From Bacteriovorax stolpii (GTDB taxonomy: Bacteria > Bdellovibrionota > Bacteriovoracia > Bacteriovoracales > Bacteriovoracaceae), in the NCBI GenBank assembly GCA_945890905.1, contig CAMDDI010000091.1, forward strand, positions 1 to 12,104: DNA of 12,104 bases, read 5' to 3'. Below the pieces are notes generated by a model. That model saw only the letters and a list, made by a program, of their open reading frames with translations. It had not been told where the DNA came from and searched no databases. Both the position numbers and the translations under genes were made by a program. Shown piece after piece: positions 5,398 through 12,104 of the stretch; the stretch's first letter is position 1; each line of letters begins with the position of its first letter.

Positions 5398-6492
5398 TTA
5401 ATGAAAGAGATAGAGGCGGTTTCTTGAGGAATATATGGCCATAAAATCTTCCTGAACCACTAAGTCAGAAAAAATTGATGAATAAGTATAACCAAGAGCG
5501 AAGCTATCGATGACTTTCATGGTGAGAGGATCAATGGCCCAAAGGTAGCCGTCAAAGCTTGCGGCCACAATAGTATCTTTCCACCACATCACGGCACTCA
5601 CGGGCTGCTTAGAAATTTGTGCTCTCTTAAGGACGTCACCGTTGACATTCATAAGTACAACTTCCCCATCATTTGTTCCCAGCACAAGCTGCTCACCTTT
5701 AAGCAGCGGATGGGCCATAACACTGAGACCATAACTTCTGGCCACAGCACCGTTGTCAGGATTGATCGCTTTAAGTTCCCCGGACGGAGAGCCAGTAATA
5801 ATCATGCCACCGGCAAGAATGGGATTGAGATCTACATCCACAAATTTTGAATTCTCTACAATCTTAGTTTCCCAAAGAAGAATACCTTCATCCATGGATA
5901 GAGCACCAACAAAGCCATCAGCAAAACCCAAGATAATTTTATTTCCCAAGATCAGCGGCTTAGTGGTGCGCTGAAGAGTCGTGGTTACAGGAACTGCACG
6001 TTTATATACCCACAACACTTTTCCTGTCTCTGCATCAAGATGGACAATTTGATGTCCTCTCAAATAAACAATTAAGCGCTCATTGTAATAAACTGGAGCA
6101 CTCTCGATTGGTGCGGCCAAATCAATGGCATATTTTAACTTTCCTGTGAGGTAGTGTCGGACAAATAATCGTCCAGTCAGTCCACCGTAAACAATGTGAT
6201 CTTTAAAAAACTCAGCAGGACCGCCAAGTTCAGTGTTGTCTTGAACTGACCAGAGAACTCTTCCTGTTTCAATGTCATAAGCCGACATCAAACCATCCGT
6301 GCTTCCCATATAAACAATGTCGTTGAAAACCCGGGGAGCTCCTAGACCAATAGGCAGATTTCCAGACATGTAATCAGAATCAAGATTTTTTGCCCAGGCA
6401 ACTTTAAAAAAGCGCTCGTCCTTAGTCGGTGCATGGGGTTTTAACTTCGCACATCCGACCAAAAGAAAAATGAAAAGGGAGATTAATCTCAT
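5398..6492 (-). CDS. bamB: outer membrane assembly lipoprotein BamB (PQQ/WD40-like beta-propeller)
   Basis: BamB is the beta-propeller lipoprotein of the BAM complex, which folds beta-barrels into the outer membrane. The 364-residue product has a lipoprotein signal MRLISLFIFLLVGC with Cys14 as the lipidated residue. The mature part is built from repeated propeller blades with the typical pattern (GLMSAYDIETGRVLWS, HLDAETGKVLWVYK, GELKAINPDNGAV, GYLWAIDPLTMKV). A central stretch, KPLILGNKIILGFADG...GALSM followed by DVDLNPIL, matches the BamB core rather than generic PQQ dehydrogenases. It is slightly shorter than E. coli BamB (392). Its ATG overlaps the stop of the yfgM-like gene (ATGA), and no Shine-Dalgarno-like sequence precedes it, so translation probably depends on coupling. 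The yfgM-bamB order is conserved in proteobacteria and supports the call. Confidence 0.9.
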   Translation of the reverse strand: MRLISLFIFLLVGCAKLKPHAPTKDERFFKVAWAKNLDSDYMSGNLPIGLGAPRVFNDIVYMGSTDGLMSAYDIETGRVLWSVQDNTELGGPAEFFKDHIVYGGLTGRLFVRHYLTGKLKYAIDLAAPIESAPVYYNERLIVYLRGHQIVHLDAETGKVLWVYKRAVPVTTTLQRTTKPLILGNKIILGFADGFVGALSMDEGILLWETKIVENSKFVDVDLNPILAGGMIITGSPSGELKAINPDNGAVARSYGLSVMAHPLLKGEQLVLGTNDGEVVLMNVNGDVLKRAQISKQPVSAVMWWKDTIVAASFDGYLWAIDPLTMKVIDSFALGYTYSSIFSDLVVQEDFMAIYSSRNRLYLFH

Positions 6493-7157
6493 TGAATTTG
6501 AGAGAGGTAGAGCTTAGCGATCTTTGCCTGCTCATCGTTAGGGAATTTCTCAACCACATCACTAAATTGAGCTTTTGCCTTATTCTGATCACCTTTAACT
6601 AGATAAAGACGACCAAGTTCCAAAGAAACTTTCCCAGGCATGATTCCATCTTTTACTGAAGAGAGCTTTTCCAATGTCGCAATGGCTTCATCCGTTTTAC
6701 CAAGTCTCTCAAGCACCACTGAGCGCTGAAGATTAATGAAAAAAGAAGTGATAGGCTCTTTAAGATCACTTACGCGTGAAAGAATGGCGTCTGCTTCAGC
6801 ATAGAGACCTTTCTCATAGAGAAATTTTCCCATTTCTAAAACCACTGGAAGCATAACCGGTGCTGTTTGAACTTCTTTTGATAAACCTTCATAGGCCTTC
6901 ACTAGATCTGCCGCAGGTGTTTTACCTGATTTAGCATTGGACCAAACATCAGACTGAAAGTGAAAAACTTCAACCGAAGTATTTAAAGCTGCAGATTGAT
7001 GTGACTGATTCCAGAACACATATCCTAATGCACCCAAAAGAATCGCAATGAGGACCCCGAAAAATATTTTTCGGTTTTCATATAAGACGTGTCCAAAATC
7101 AGTTTTGTTAAGAGTTTGCTCGAGAGTTTGATTCTGAGTCTGAGTCGCTTCGCTCAT
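6489..7157 (-). CDS. yfgM: YfgM-like inner-membrane tetratricopeptide protein
   Basis: The 222-residue product has a polar N-terminus (1-30), one transmembrane helix (about 31-49, FFGVLIAILLGALGYVFW) and a periplasmic helical domain. TPR-like pairs occur at about 105-135 (GKFLYEKGLYAEADAIL), 140-165 (RLGKTDEAIATLEKL) and 175-215 (LGRLYLVKGDQNKAKAQF). In E. coli, YfgM is an inner-membrane protein associated with the SecYEG translocon and PpiD and takes part in periplasmic chaperone traffic. The position directly upstream of bamB, with a four-base ATGA overlap, matches the E. coli order and is the main reason for this name over a generic TPR protein. AAGGAAA lies six bases before ATG 7157, and a TTGACA promoter is visible upstream (7192-7221). 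Confidence 0.82.
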   Translation of the reverse strand: MSEATQTQNQTLEQTLNKTDFGHVLYENRKIFFGVLIAILLGALGYVFWNQSHQSAALNTSVEVFHFQSDVWSNAKSGKTPAADLVKAYEGLSKEVQTAPVMLPVVLEMGKFLYEKGLYAEADAILSRVSDLKEPITSFFINLQRSVVLERLGKTDEAIATLEKLSSVKDGIMPGKVSLELGRLYLVKGDQNKAKAQFSDVVEKFPNDEQAKIAKLYLSQIQ

Positions 7158-7191
7158 TTGAGTTTCCTTTTTGTGCTAAAAATACTTATGA

Positions 7192-7221
7192 AGTTTAAAA
7201 CTTAGGTGAGGTCGTTGTCAA
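7192..7221 (-). promoter_or_regulatory. sigma70-type promoter of yfgM-bamB
   Basis: A perfect -35 TTGACA (7221-7216 on the - strand) is followed after 18 bases by TAAACT (7197-7192), which matches four of six consensus bases. Transcription would start near 7185, leaving a leader of about 28 bases that holds the AAGGAAA ribosome binding site. The -35 overlaps that of the divergent + strand promoter. Confidence 0.5.
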
Positions 7222-7243
7222 AGATCAAAAGATTTCTTAGACT
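7215..7243 (+). promoter_or_regulatory. sigma70-type promoter of the beta-barrel gene pair
   Basis: TTGTCA (7215-7220) and TAGACT (7238-7243) are separated by the ideal 17 bases. Transcription would start at about 7249-7250, the A of the ATG itself, so the mRNA may be leaderless; this agrees with the lack of a ribosome binding site before 7250. The -35 shares five bases with the oppositely directed yfgM -35. Confidence 0.45.
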
Positions 7244-7249
7244 TAAAGT

Positions 7250-7738
7250 ATGAAACAAATATTTATCATTCTTTTTGTCATTCTCCTTCCCTCTTTGTCA
7301 TTTGGAGCCGATTTACGGAGTCGCCTAGGAGTTGGGGCCACAAACCAGCTCGCTAATGGCCTGCCGGCCGTCTCTTTGAAGATTCAACAGACCAAAACTT
7401 TCGCTTTCGGGGGTGTTTTGGGCTTTAAATCTAACCAGGACAACACTCTTTATGGTGCAGGAGTTAAGTTCTACCGCATCATTTTTGACGAGCCACAGCT
7501 TAACTTCTATATGGCCGGTTTATTGGCCACGCAAACGTATTTGGATGGAGACAAGGCCAAAAGTGGTTATCAAGCTGACGGAACCATGGGAACAGAATTC
7601 CATTTCACTGGTTTAGAGAGTCTTGGATTTAGTTTTGAGTTCGGAGTTTCAGTTAGGAACACCGAGCCCGAGGGCGGAACAACTTTCCAAACTCTGGGTG
7701 ATCAGTTTGTGAAGGCCGCTGTTCACTTCTATCTATAA
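7250..7738 (+). CDS. probable outer-membrane beta-barrel protein, small (162 aa)
   Basis: The product starts with a signal peptide MKQIFIILFVILLPSLSFGA, cleaved near residue 20. The mature part of about 142 residues consists of alternating polar and hydrophobic or aromatic strands separated by Gly/Asn/Asp turns (AVSLKIQQTKTFAFGGVLGF, LYGAGVKFYRIIF, LNFYMAGLLATQTYL, GFSFEFGVSVRN) and ends AAVHFYL. Size and pattern suit an 8-stranded barrel in the outer membrane, but no named family is recognised. No Shine-Dalgarno sequence precedes ATG 7250; the promoter predicts a start at the ATG. It is three bases upstream of a second, larger beta-barrel-like gene and divergent from yfgM-bamB, whose BamB product helps insert such barrels. 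Confidence 0.82.
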   Translation: MKQIFIILFVILLPSLSFGADLRSRLGVGATNQLANGLPAVSLKIQQTKTFAFGGVLGFKSNQDNTLYGAGVKFYRIIFDEPQLNFYMAGLLATQTYLDGDKAKSGYQADGTMGTEFHFTGLESLGFSFEFGVSVRNTEPEGGTTFQTLGDQFVKAAVHFYL

Positions 7739-7741
7739 AAT

Positions 7742-8530
7742 ATGTTGATCAGAAATTTTGTCCTTTTGCTGGCCCTCTGTTTTGCGTTGTCAGCGTGGGG
7801 ACAATCAACTGATCAAGTGATGCAGGAAATTGATGATGACACTGTTATGGGTGCAGATATATTTTCTGATTTCAATGAAGATTTAGAAAGTGCCCAAGTT
7901 TTAGAAGATGAGCGCTTCTACCGCTATGGCCGCTTTTTTTCAGTAAATCTTGGCGGAGGAATCACTACCTTCACGGGAAATCGCGGTCGCGCTTACGAAG
8001 ACAACAATCCAACCTTTCATTTATCAGTTACCTATTTCTTAGATTTCCAAAAAGCTATCACTCTTGGTCTTGAATATTCTAAACACACTATGACCATTGA
8101 TTCCGTAGTAAATGGTTATCCAGATAACGGAAGAATTGGTGCAGTGGTTACTGATATGATGAGACCATTTGTGGGATATAAGTATTACATCGACACCACC
8201 GATCTTGGCACCGCCATAACTTATTCTAATCCCTATCTTATTGGACGCCTTGAATACTGGTATCAAACCAACAAATTTATCGATAACAAAACCATTCCAA
8301 GAAATAAGGGCGGTGGTATTGGATCCGGCGTGGGCGGAGGTTTAGAATTTCCCATCGAGCTTAAAGCATCATATGTCAGTGTTGAGGCCCTCTACCATGT
8401 GGTAAACTTTTTTGACAAATATACCCAGGATTATCGAAGAATCTCTGGAAATGCTGCCAGTACCTTTGGTTACGAGGACCTCACTGGAAATGTGATCTCA
8501 CTGATTGCGACTTACAATTTTACTTGGTAG
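7742..8530 (+). CDS. probable outer-membrane beta-barrel domain protein (262 aa)
   Basis: A signal peptide (MLIRNFVLLLALCFALSAWG, cleavage about residue 20) is followed by an acidic linker (residues 21-58, rich in D and E). From about residue 60 come amphipathic strands typical of outer-membrane barrels: FFSVNLGGGITTF, TFHLSVTYFLDF, AITLGLEYSKH, VGYKYYI, YLIGRLEYWY, SYVSVEALYHVV and a final ISLIATYNFTW. The terminal Trp with alternating hydrophobic residues resembles the C-terminal signal recognised by the BAM machinery. The family is not recognised. The acidic linker could be a periplasmic or surface segment. The gene starts three bases after the previous stop with no ribosome binding site, so translational coupling is likely. 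It overlaps the 3' end of der by 11 bases. Confidence 0.85.
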   Translation: MLIRNFVLLLALCFALSAWGQSTDQVMQEIDDDTVMGADIFSDFNEDLESAQVLEDERFYRYGRFFSVNLGGGITTFTGNRGRAYEDNNPTFHLSVTYFLDFQKAITLGLEYSKHTMTIDSVVNGYPDNGRIGAVVTDMMRPFVGYKYYIDTTDLGTAITYSNPYLIGRLEYWYQTNKFIDNKTIPRNKGGGIGSGVGGGLEFPIELKASYVSVEALYHVVNFFDKYTQDYRRISGNAASTFGYEDLTGNVISLIATYNFTW

Positions 8531-10382
8531 CCCCAGTTTTCATATTTTTCTTCTCCACTTTTTTCATTCTTCTCTCAATATCAGATGATGTTCTGAAAAT
8601 CAGATGCACCGGTGTATTGGTGAGTTTGAATTCTTTACGAATCCCATTCACCAAATAGCGGCGATAGTTTTCAGGAATCCCCTGAGACTTATTGCTGAAA
8701 AGAAGAAAAGTTGGAGGAGAAGACTTAAGCATGGAAGCGTACTTCACCTTAAAGCGAATACCATTGGTATTTTTTATCACCACAGGATTTTGATCTGTGA
8801 GACTCAATAGACAACGGTTAAGAGCTCCGGTGGGAATTTTTTTATTACGAATGATCACCGTGCGTTTAATCGCCTCACGGAGATAATTGATATTGCGATT
8901 CTTCTGCGCAGAAATGGTAATGAGCTGACAGAATCCCAGCCAAGGAACCTTGTCCTGAAGATTTTGGAGCCATTCTTTTTTCTTCTTCTGATCCGCAAAG
9001 ATTTCCCGCAGAAGGTCAATCTTGTTCAAACAGATCACTAAAGATTTACCTTTCTCTAAAGCAATATCTAGTAGGCGGCGATCTTGGTGAGTAATCCCCA
9101 GAGTCGAATCAATCATAAAGAGAACCACATCAGACTCAGAGATTGAGCGAAGTGAGCGGTAAACACTTTGAGTTTCAATAAAACCATCAACGTTCTTAGC
9201 TTTTCTAATCCCGGCCGTATCCACAATCTTAATTGAGCGCCAACGATTAATGGCGTGAGCGTGCTCCAGATCGGCCACTTCTTCAGGCCTATCATCCCAA
9301 TTGCTCTCAATGGATTTTAAAATTTCTTTTTCTGAGAAATAGTTCTCCCCTACTTTTGAATCATCAAAAGCAAGTTCTCCATTGCCGCGGACTTCATCAC
9401 TGGCGTCTAAAAAATCAACTTCTGAAGTTCGTCCAAAATCCACGTAGATTTTTTTCTCTTCTTCTGTGAGATCTTCCTCATCTACTGAAAGATCCCCCAC
9501 GTCTCCTGATTCTTGAAACTTTTTCATCTCTTCAAAAAGCTCAGTGTTATCTTTGCGGAAAGGATTCTCTTGAGGGCTTAAAAGTTCTACATCTGGTCCA
9601 AAGTAGAGATCAATATAACCTTCAATAGGATCCACAGTTGTTCCGGCAATCTCAGAAACCAGGGCGCGCTGAGCACCTACTAAGCAATTGAGCAAAGTGG
9701 ATTTTCCTGCGTTAGGTGCCCCAATGATGGCCACGGAAGAAACCACATCGTTTCTTGGACGGACACCTTTTTGTAAAAACTCGTGAGCTTCCTTAGAATC
9801 AGCATTTCTAAATTCCCGGGCTTTTTTAAAGAGACGCTCGCGCAAATCATAAAAACCACGGTTATGTTCGGCGGACATTCTGAGCATGATATCGTCATCT
9901 AAACCTAAGTCATAAAAGTCGATATGATCGCCTTCTTGTTTCTCAGTATCGAATTTGTTCATGATAAGCCAAACGGTCTTTTTGGTAGAGCGGATATAGT
10001 CACAGATAGCTTTATCAAAAGGCAGAAGCCCTTCACGCACATCCACTACAAATAAAACCAGATCAGACTCATCAATAGCAAGCTTGGCGTGATCAGCCAT
10101 GATATTAAAGAAAGGATCTACGTTATTTTTTTTCTTCTTAGGATCGATATCAATCTTCTCTGGATAGAAGCCACCAGTATCAACCAGAATGACTTCTTCA
10201 GTTTCTTGCTTACCTTCGTAAACTTCTTCCATTTCCATGATGCCGTAGTGGCGGTCCCGGGTCACACCGGGCTGGTCATGAGTCATGGCCAGGTACTGTT
10301 GGCGCATAAGACGGTTAAATATTGTACTCTTCCCTACATTGGGCCTGCCAATAAGAGAGACAACTAAAGATCTTTTGTTCAT
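8520..10382 (-). CDS. der: ribosome-assembly GTPase Der (EngA) with a large acidic insertion
   Basis: Der is a tandem GTPase needed for maturation of the 50S subunit. Domain 1: G1 GRPNVGKS (12-19), PGVTRD (38-43), G3 DTGG (68-71), G4 NKFD (142-145), G5 SAE (170-172). Domain 2: G1 GAPNAGKS (221-228), G2 GTTVDP (247-252), G3 DTAG (388-391), G4 NKID (453-456), G5 SAQ (491-493). A KH-like domain fills about 515-605. At 620 residues it exceeds E. coli Der (490), mostly because some 115-120 acidic residues (about 262-380) lie between G2 and G3 of domain 2. Smaller additions occur in domain 1, including a KKKKNN run near 82-87. ATG 10382 overlaps the era stop (ATGA) and has GGAG seven bases upstream inside era; an in-frame TTG at 10394 is less likely. 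Confidence 0.97.
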   Translation of the reverse strand: MNKRSLVVSLIGRPNVGKSTIFNRLMRQQYLAMTHDQPGVTRDRHYGIMEMEEVYEGKQETEEVILVDTGGFYPEKIDIDPKKKKNNVDPFFNIMADHAKLAIDESDLVLFVVDVREGLLPFDKAICDYIRSTKKTVWLIMNKFDTEKQEGDHIDFYDLGLDDDIMLRMSAEHNRGFYDLRERLFKKAREFRNADSKEAHEFLQKGVRPRNDVVSSVAIIGAPNAGKSTLLNCLVGAQRALVSEIAGTTVDPIEGYIDLYFGPDVELLSPQENPFRKDNTELFEEMKKFQESGDVGDLSVDEEDLTEEEKKIYVDFGRTSEVDFLDASDEVRGNGELAFDDSKVGENYFSEKEILKSIESNWDDRPEEVADLEHAHAINRWRSIKIVDTAGIRKAKNVDGFIETQSVYRSLRSISESDVVLFMIDSTLGITHQDRRLLDIALEKGKSLVICLNKIDLLREIFADQKKKKEWLQNLQDKVPWLGFCQLITISAQKNRNINYLREAIKRTVIIRNKKIPTGALNRCLLSLTDQNPVVIKNTNGIRFKVKYASMLKSSPPTFLLFSNKSQGIPENYRRYLVNGIRKEFKLTNTPVHLIFRTSSDIERRMKKVEKKNMKTGATK

Positions 10383-11347
10383 TTTTTTCTCCAAACGCGA
10401 GCTGACTTCTGAGTCCGCGGAAGTCCGATTTCATCGAGGACGTAATTATTTGTAAACCATTTTGGAGAAACCTTAACGTGCAAGTTCAAATGAACTTTGC
10501 CGCCAGTCATCGCTTCAATTTTCTTGCGGGCATTCACCCCAATTTCTTTAATGATTGATCCACCACGACCCACTACAATGGCCCGCTGAGAAGGACGGTT
10601 CACTAAAATGGAGGCAGAGATATGAGACTCATTAGACTCGTCCATATCTTTTTTCTTCACATCTTTATATTCATCAATTACCACAGCGATCTCATAAGGA
10701 AGTTCTTCTTTGAGCAACCGGAAGGCCTGCTCACGAATGTACTCAGTAGCAAAGAAGCGCTCGCTTTTATTTGAAACATCCCCTTTAGGATAAAGGTGAG
10801 GTGCACTTTGCGAAGCATCTTGAATGGCACCAGTGAGTTCATGAATATTGTGGCCATCTTTTGAACTGATCACAAAATGCTTCTCAATTGAAGGACAAAC
10901 TTCCTGCATGGCCGCAACTTTCGCTTTCATATCCAGGGTATCTTTATTCATTAAATCAGCTTTGGTGAAAATGATCCATGTGCGGCTTAAGGGGGCATCG
11001 AAATTTTTCACAAAATCTTTAAATTCATTCACTACATCTGTTGAAAGATCTACCAGTACAAAGTTCAGATCAACACCCTCTGCACCCATTTGCGCCTGAC
11101 CGTTCATGCGCTTATTAATTTCTTGGGCAGTAGAGTGAACTCCCGGAGTATCTACGAGCACAACTTCAGTGCGGTCTATGGTGAAGGTACAGTGAAATTG
11201 ATTCCGCGTAGTCTGTGGCTTAGAGCTCACAATGGCCAAATCAAAACCTAAAAGGTGATTGATAAATGAGCTCTTCCCAACATTGGGTTTGCCCAGAACT
11301 GCAATCATGATCGCCTTGTTAAGTGGGTGCTGATCTTCAATAAGCAT
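10379..11347 (-). CDS. era: GTPase Era, 16S rRNA-binding ribosome assembly factor
   Basis: Era binds the 3' end of 16S rRNA and checks 30S maturation. The 322-residue protein has an N-terminal GTPase domain: G1 GKPNVGKS (19-26), switch I PQTTRN (44-49), G3 DTPG (66-69), G4 TKAD (128-131) and G5 ISS (160-162). A C-terminal KH domain (about 215-297) carries GxxG as GRGG (260-263) and ends HVKVSPKW. G4 has Thr where Era normally has Asn. A lysine/acid-rich segment near 228-242 lengthens the KH domain, and a basic tail of about 12 residues (ending VWRKK) follows LDEIGLPR. AAGGAG overlapping the rnc stop precedes ATG 11347; the gap to rnc is 10 bases. The rnc-era order is widespread. Confidence 0.98.
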   Translation of the reverse strand: MLIEDQHPLNKAIMIAVLGKPNVGKSSFINHLLGFDLAIVSSKPQTTRNQFHCTFTIDRTEVVLVDTPGVHSTAQEINKRMNGQAQMGAEGVDLNFVLVDLSTDVVNEFKDFVKNFDAPLSRTWIIFTKADLMNKDTLDMKAKVAAMQEVCPSIEKHFVISSKDGHNIHELTGAIQDASQSAPHLYPKGDVSNKSERFFATEYIREQAFRLLKEELPYEIAVVIDEYKDVKKKDMDESNESHISASILVNRPSQRAIVVGRGGSIIKEIGVNARKKIEAMTGGKVHLNLHVKVSPKWFTNNYVLDEIGLPRTQKSARVWRKK

Positions 11348-11357
11348 TGGTATCTCC

Positions 11358-12104
11358 TTAAATTAAACCTTGATTGATTACGTTTTGTGCTAATTGCTTC
11401 TCACCATTTTTTTTAGATGAGAACACTCCAGAGGCCACAACTTCTTCATTGATCCAAAGACTAACTTTAAACTGGTCCCCTTCATTTTCAGAGGTATAGC
11501 GGGGAAGAACTTTGTATTTTGCGAGAGATTTTTCTTGAAGCTTGGATTTCGCATCAAAACTTTCCAGCGACTCAAAATTAAAAGCTTCAGGATGAAACGC
11601 TTGGAGCCATCCTAAAAAAAGTTTGCGGGAAAAATCAAAACCACGGTGAAGATAGATCACACCGAGAAAAGCTTCCAGTGTATCGGCCAAGACGGTGTCT
11701 TGAAGATAGAGTTCTTTTTTAAACTCACCTTTACCCACCAGAATGTATTCCTGAAGATGAAGAGCTCGGGCGAGAATAGATAGGGCCTTCTCATTAACTA
11801 GTGAGCTACGAAGTTTTGAGAGCCTGCCTTCTCTTTCATGAGGAGATCTGCGAAAGAGTTCATCAGTGAGAATGAGTTGAAGGACTGAATCTCCTAAAAA
11901 TTCCAGCTGCTCTTGATGAGGTACTTGGTACTCATGGGCAAAAGAAGTATGAACAAAAGCTCGGGATAAATCTTTCAGTGGAATATCTAAATGGAGTTTT
12001 GAAGAAAGTGTTTCGAAAGATGAATGCAATATACATTCAATGAGATGTTGATCTTCTTTGTGTTCAAATAAATGAACCAAACTATCGTGCAAGCGAGGTC
12101 GTGA
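11358..12104 (-). CDS. rnc: ribonuclease III (5' end probably outside the window)
   Basis: RNase III cuts double-stranded RNA, including the rRNA precursor. Counting from an in-frame TTG at 12092, the signature EQLEFLGDSVL (61-71) supplies E61, E64 and D68, and ADTLEAF (136-142) supplies D137 and E140; these correspond to the E. coli E38, E41, D45, D114 and E117. SKLRSSLVNEKAL (92-104) and VGKGE (119-123) are also typical. The dsRNA-binding domain spans about 180-243, with the KK pair at 227-228. The frame stays open to the window edge and no ribosome binding site precedes the TTG. Residues 1-30 already exceed the usual N-terminus, so the true start is either this TTG or lies just beyond 12104. 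It heads the visible rnc-era-der operon. Confidence 0.96.
   Translation of the reverse strand, partial: SRPRLHDSLVHLFEHKEDQHLIECILHSSFETLSSKLHLDIPLKDLSRAFVHTSFAHEYQVPHQEQLEFLGDSVLQLILTDELFRRSPHEREGRLSKLRSSLVNEKALSILARALHLQEYILVGKGEFKKELYLQDTVLADTLEAFLGVIYLHRGFDFSRKLFLGWLQAFHPEAFNFESLESFDAKSKLQEKSLAKYKVLPRYTSENEGDQFKVSLWINEEVVASGVFSSKKNGEKQLAQNVINQGLI

Noticed and set aside
7250..8530. The two beta-barrel genes as a recently acquired cassette
   Set aside because: No repeats, integrase, tRNA or composition change at the borders; the tight 11-base overlap with der argues for a settled arrangement.
9243..9599. The Der insertion as a frameshift, intein or mobile element
   Set aside because: The frame is continuous, there are no intein splice motifs, no flanking direct repeats were seen, and codon use looks like the rest of the gene.
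10089..10367. A 92-codon + strand open frame opposite der
   Set aside because: It lies wholly over the conserved first GTPase domain of Der, has no recognisable motifs and no ribosome binding site; it is an antisense shadow. The other opposite-strand frames over rnc, era, der, bamB and the carboxypeptidase are rejected for the same reason.
10383..10394. Der starting at TTG 10394 (adding MEKK)
   Set aside because: That TTG overlaps the GGAG that serves ATG 10382, and ATGA coupling to era is the usual arrangement.
1..12104. CRISPR array, tRNA, rRNA, insertion sequence, prophage or defence system
   Set aside because: No regularly spaced repeats, cloverleaf-like segments, transposase or phage motifs were found on either strand.

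Overview
This window looks like chromosomal DNA of a Gram-negative bacterium. It carries the outer-membrane assembly lipoprotein BamB, a YfgM-type inner-membrane TPR protein, three short-leader lipoproteins and two probable outer-membrane beta-barrels. The moderate AT bias, the density of secreted proteins without familiar homologues and the gene mix would suit a Bdellovibrionota/Bacteriovoracales-type organism, but that placement is inference from style and not from a diagnostic marker. There is no sign of phage, insertion sequence, CRISPR, tRNA or rRNA, and base composition is even throughout.

Layout. Positions 1-477 are mostly non-coding: a possible 3' end of a + strand gene, two strong hairpin terminators, a candidate small RNA between them, and a very basic 39-residue protein on the - strand (306-425). 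A divergent + strand gene (499-1317) encodes an unknown exported protein. Next comes a - strand three-lipoprotein operon (3453 to 1310): one unknown lipoprotein followed by two tandem paralogues that share six cysteines at nearly fixed spacing. A + strand EVE-domain gene (3531-3995) follows. The - strand then carries a secreted M14 zinc carboxypeptidase (5298-3988) and a yfgM-bamB pair coupled by an ATGA overlap (7157-5398). Divergent from that pair are two + strand beta-barrel-like genes (7250-8530). The right end is the - strand rnc-era-der operon (12104 to 8520), with rnc running off the window.

How the parts relate. RNase III, Era and Der all act in rRNA processing and ribosome assembly, and their tight spacing (a 10-base gap, then an ATGA overlap) implies co-expression. 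In Enterobacteriaceae der lies directly after yfgM-bamB; here the same three genes are neighbours on one strand, but two outer-membrane-protein genes in the opposite orientation sit between them. The yfgM-bamB promoter and the beta-barrel promoter appear to share a -35 element.

Most unusual points: Der carries an in-frame acidic insertion of about 115-120 residues between switch I and switch II of its second GTPase domain. The lipoprotein operon leader can fold into an unbroken 14-bp hairpin that buries the ribosome binding site. The third gene of that operon is preceded by a perfect 10-bp stem with a GAGA tetraloop. All three convergent gene pairs overlap at their 3' ends, by 8, 8 and 11 bases.
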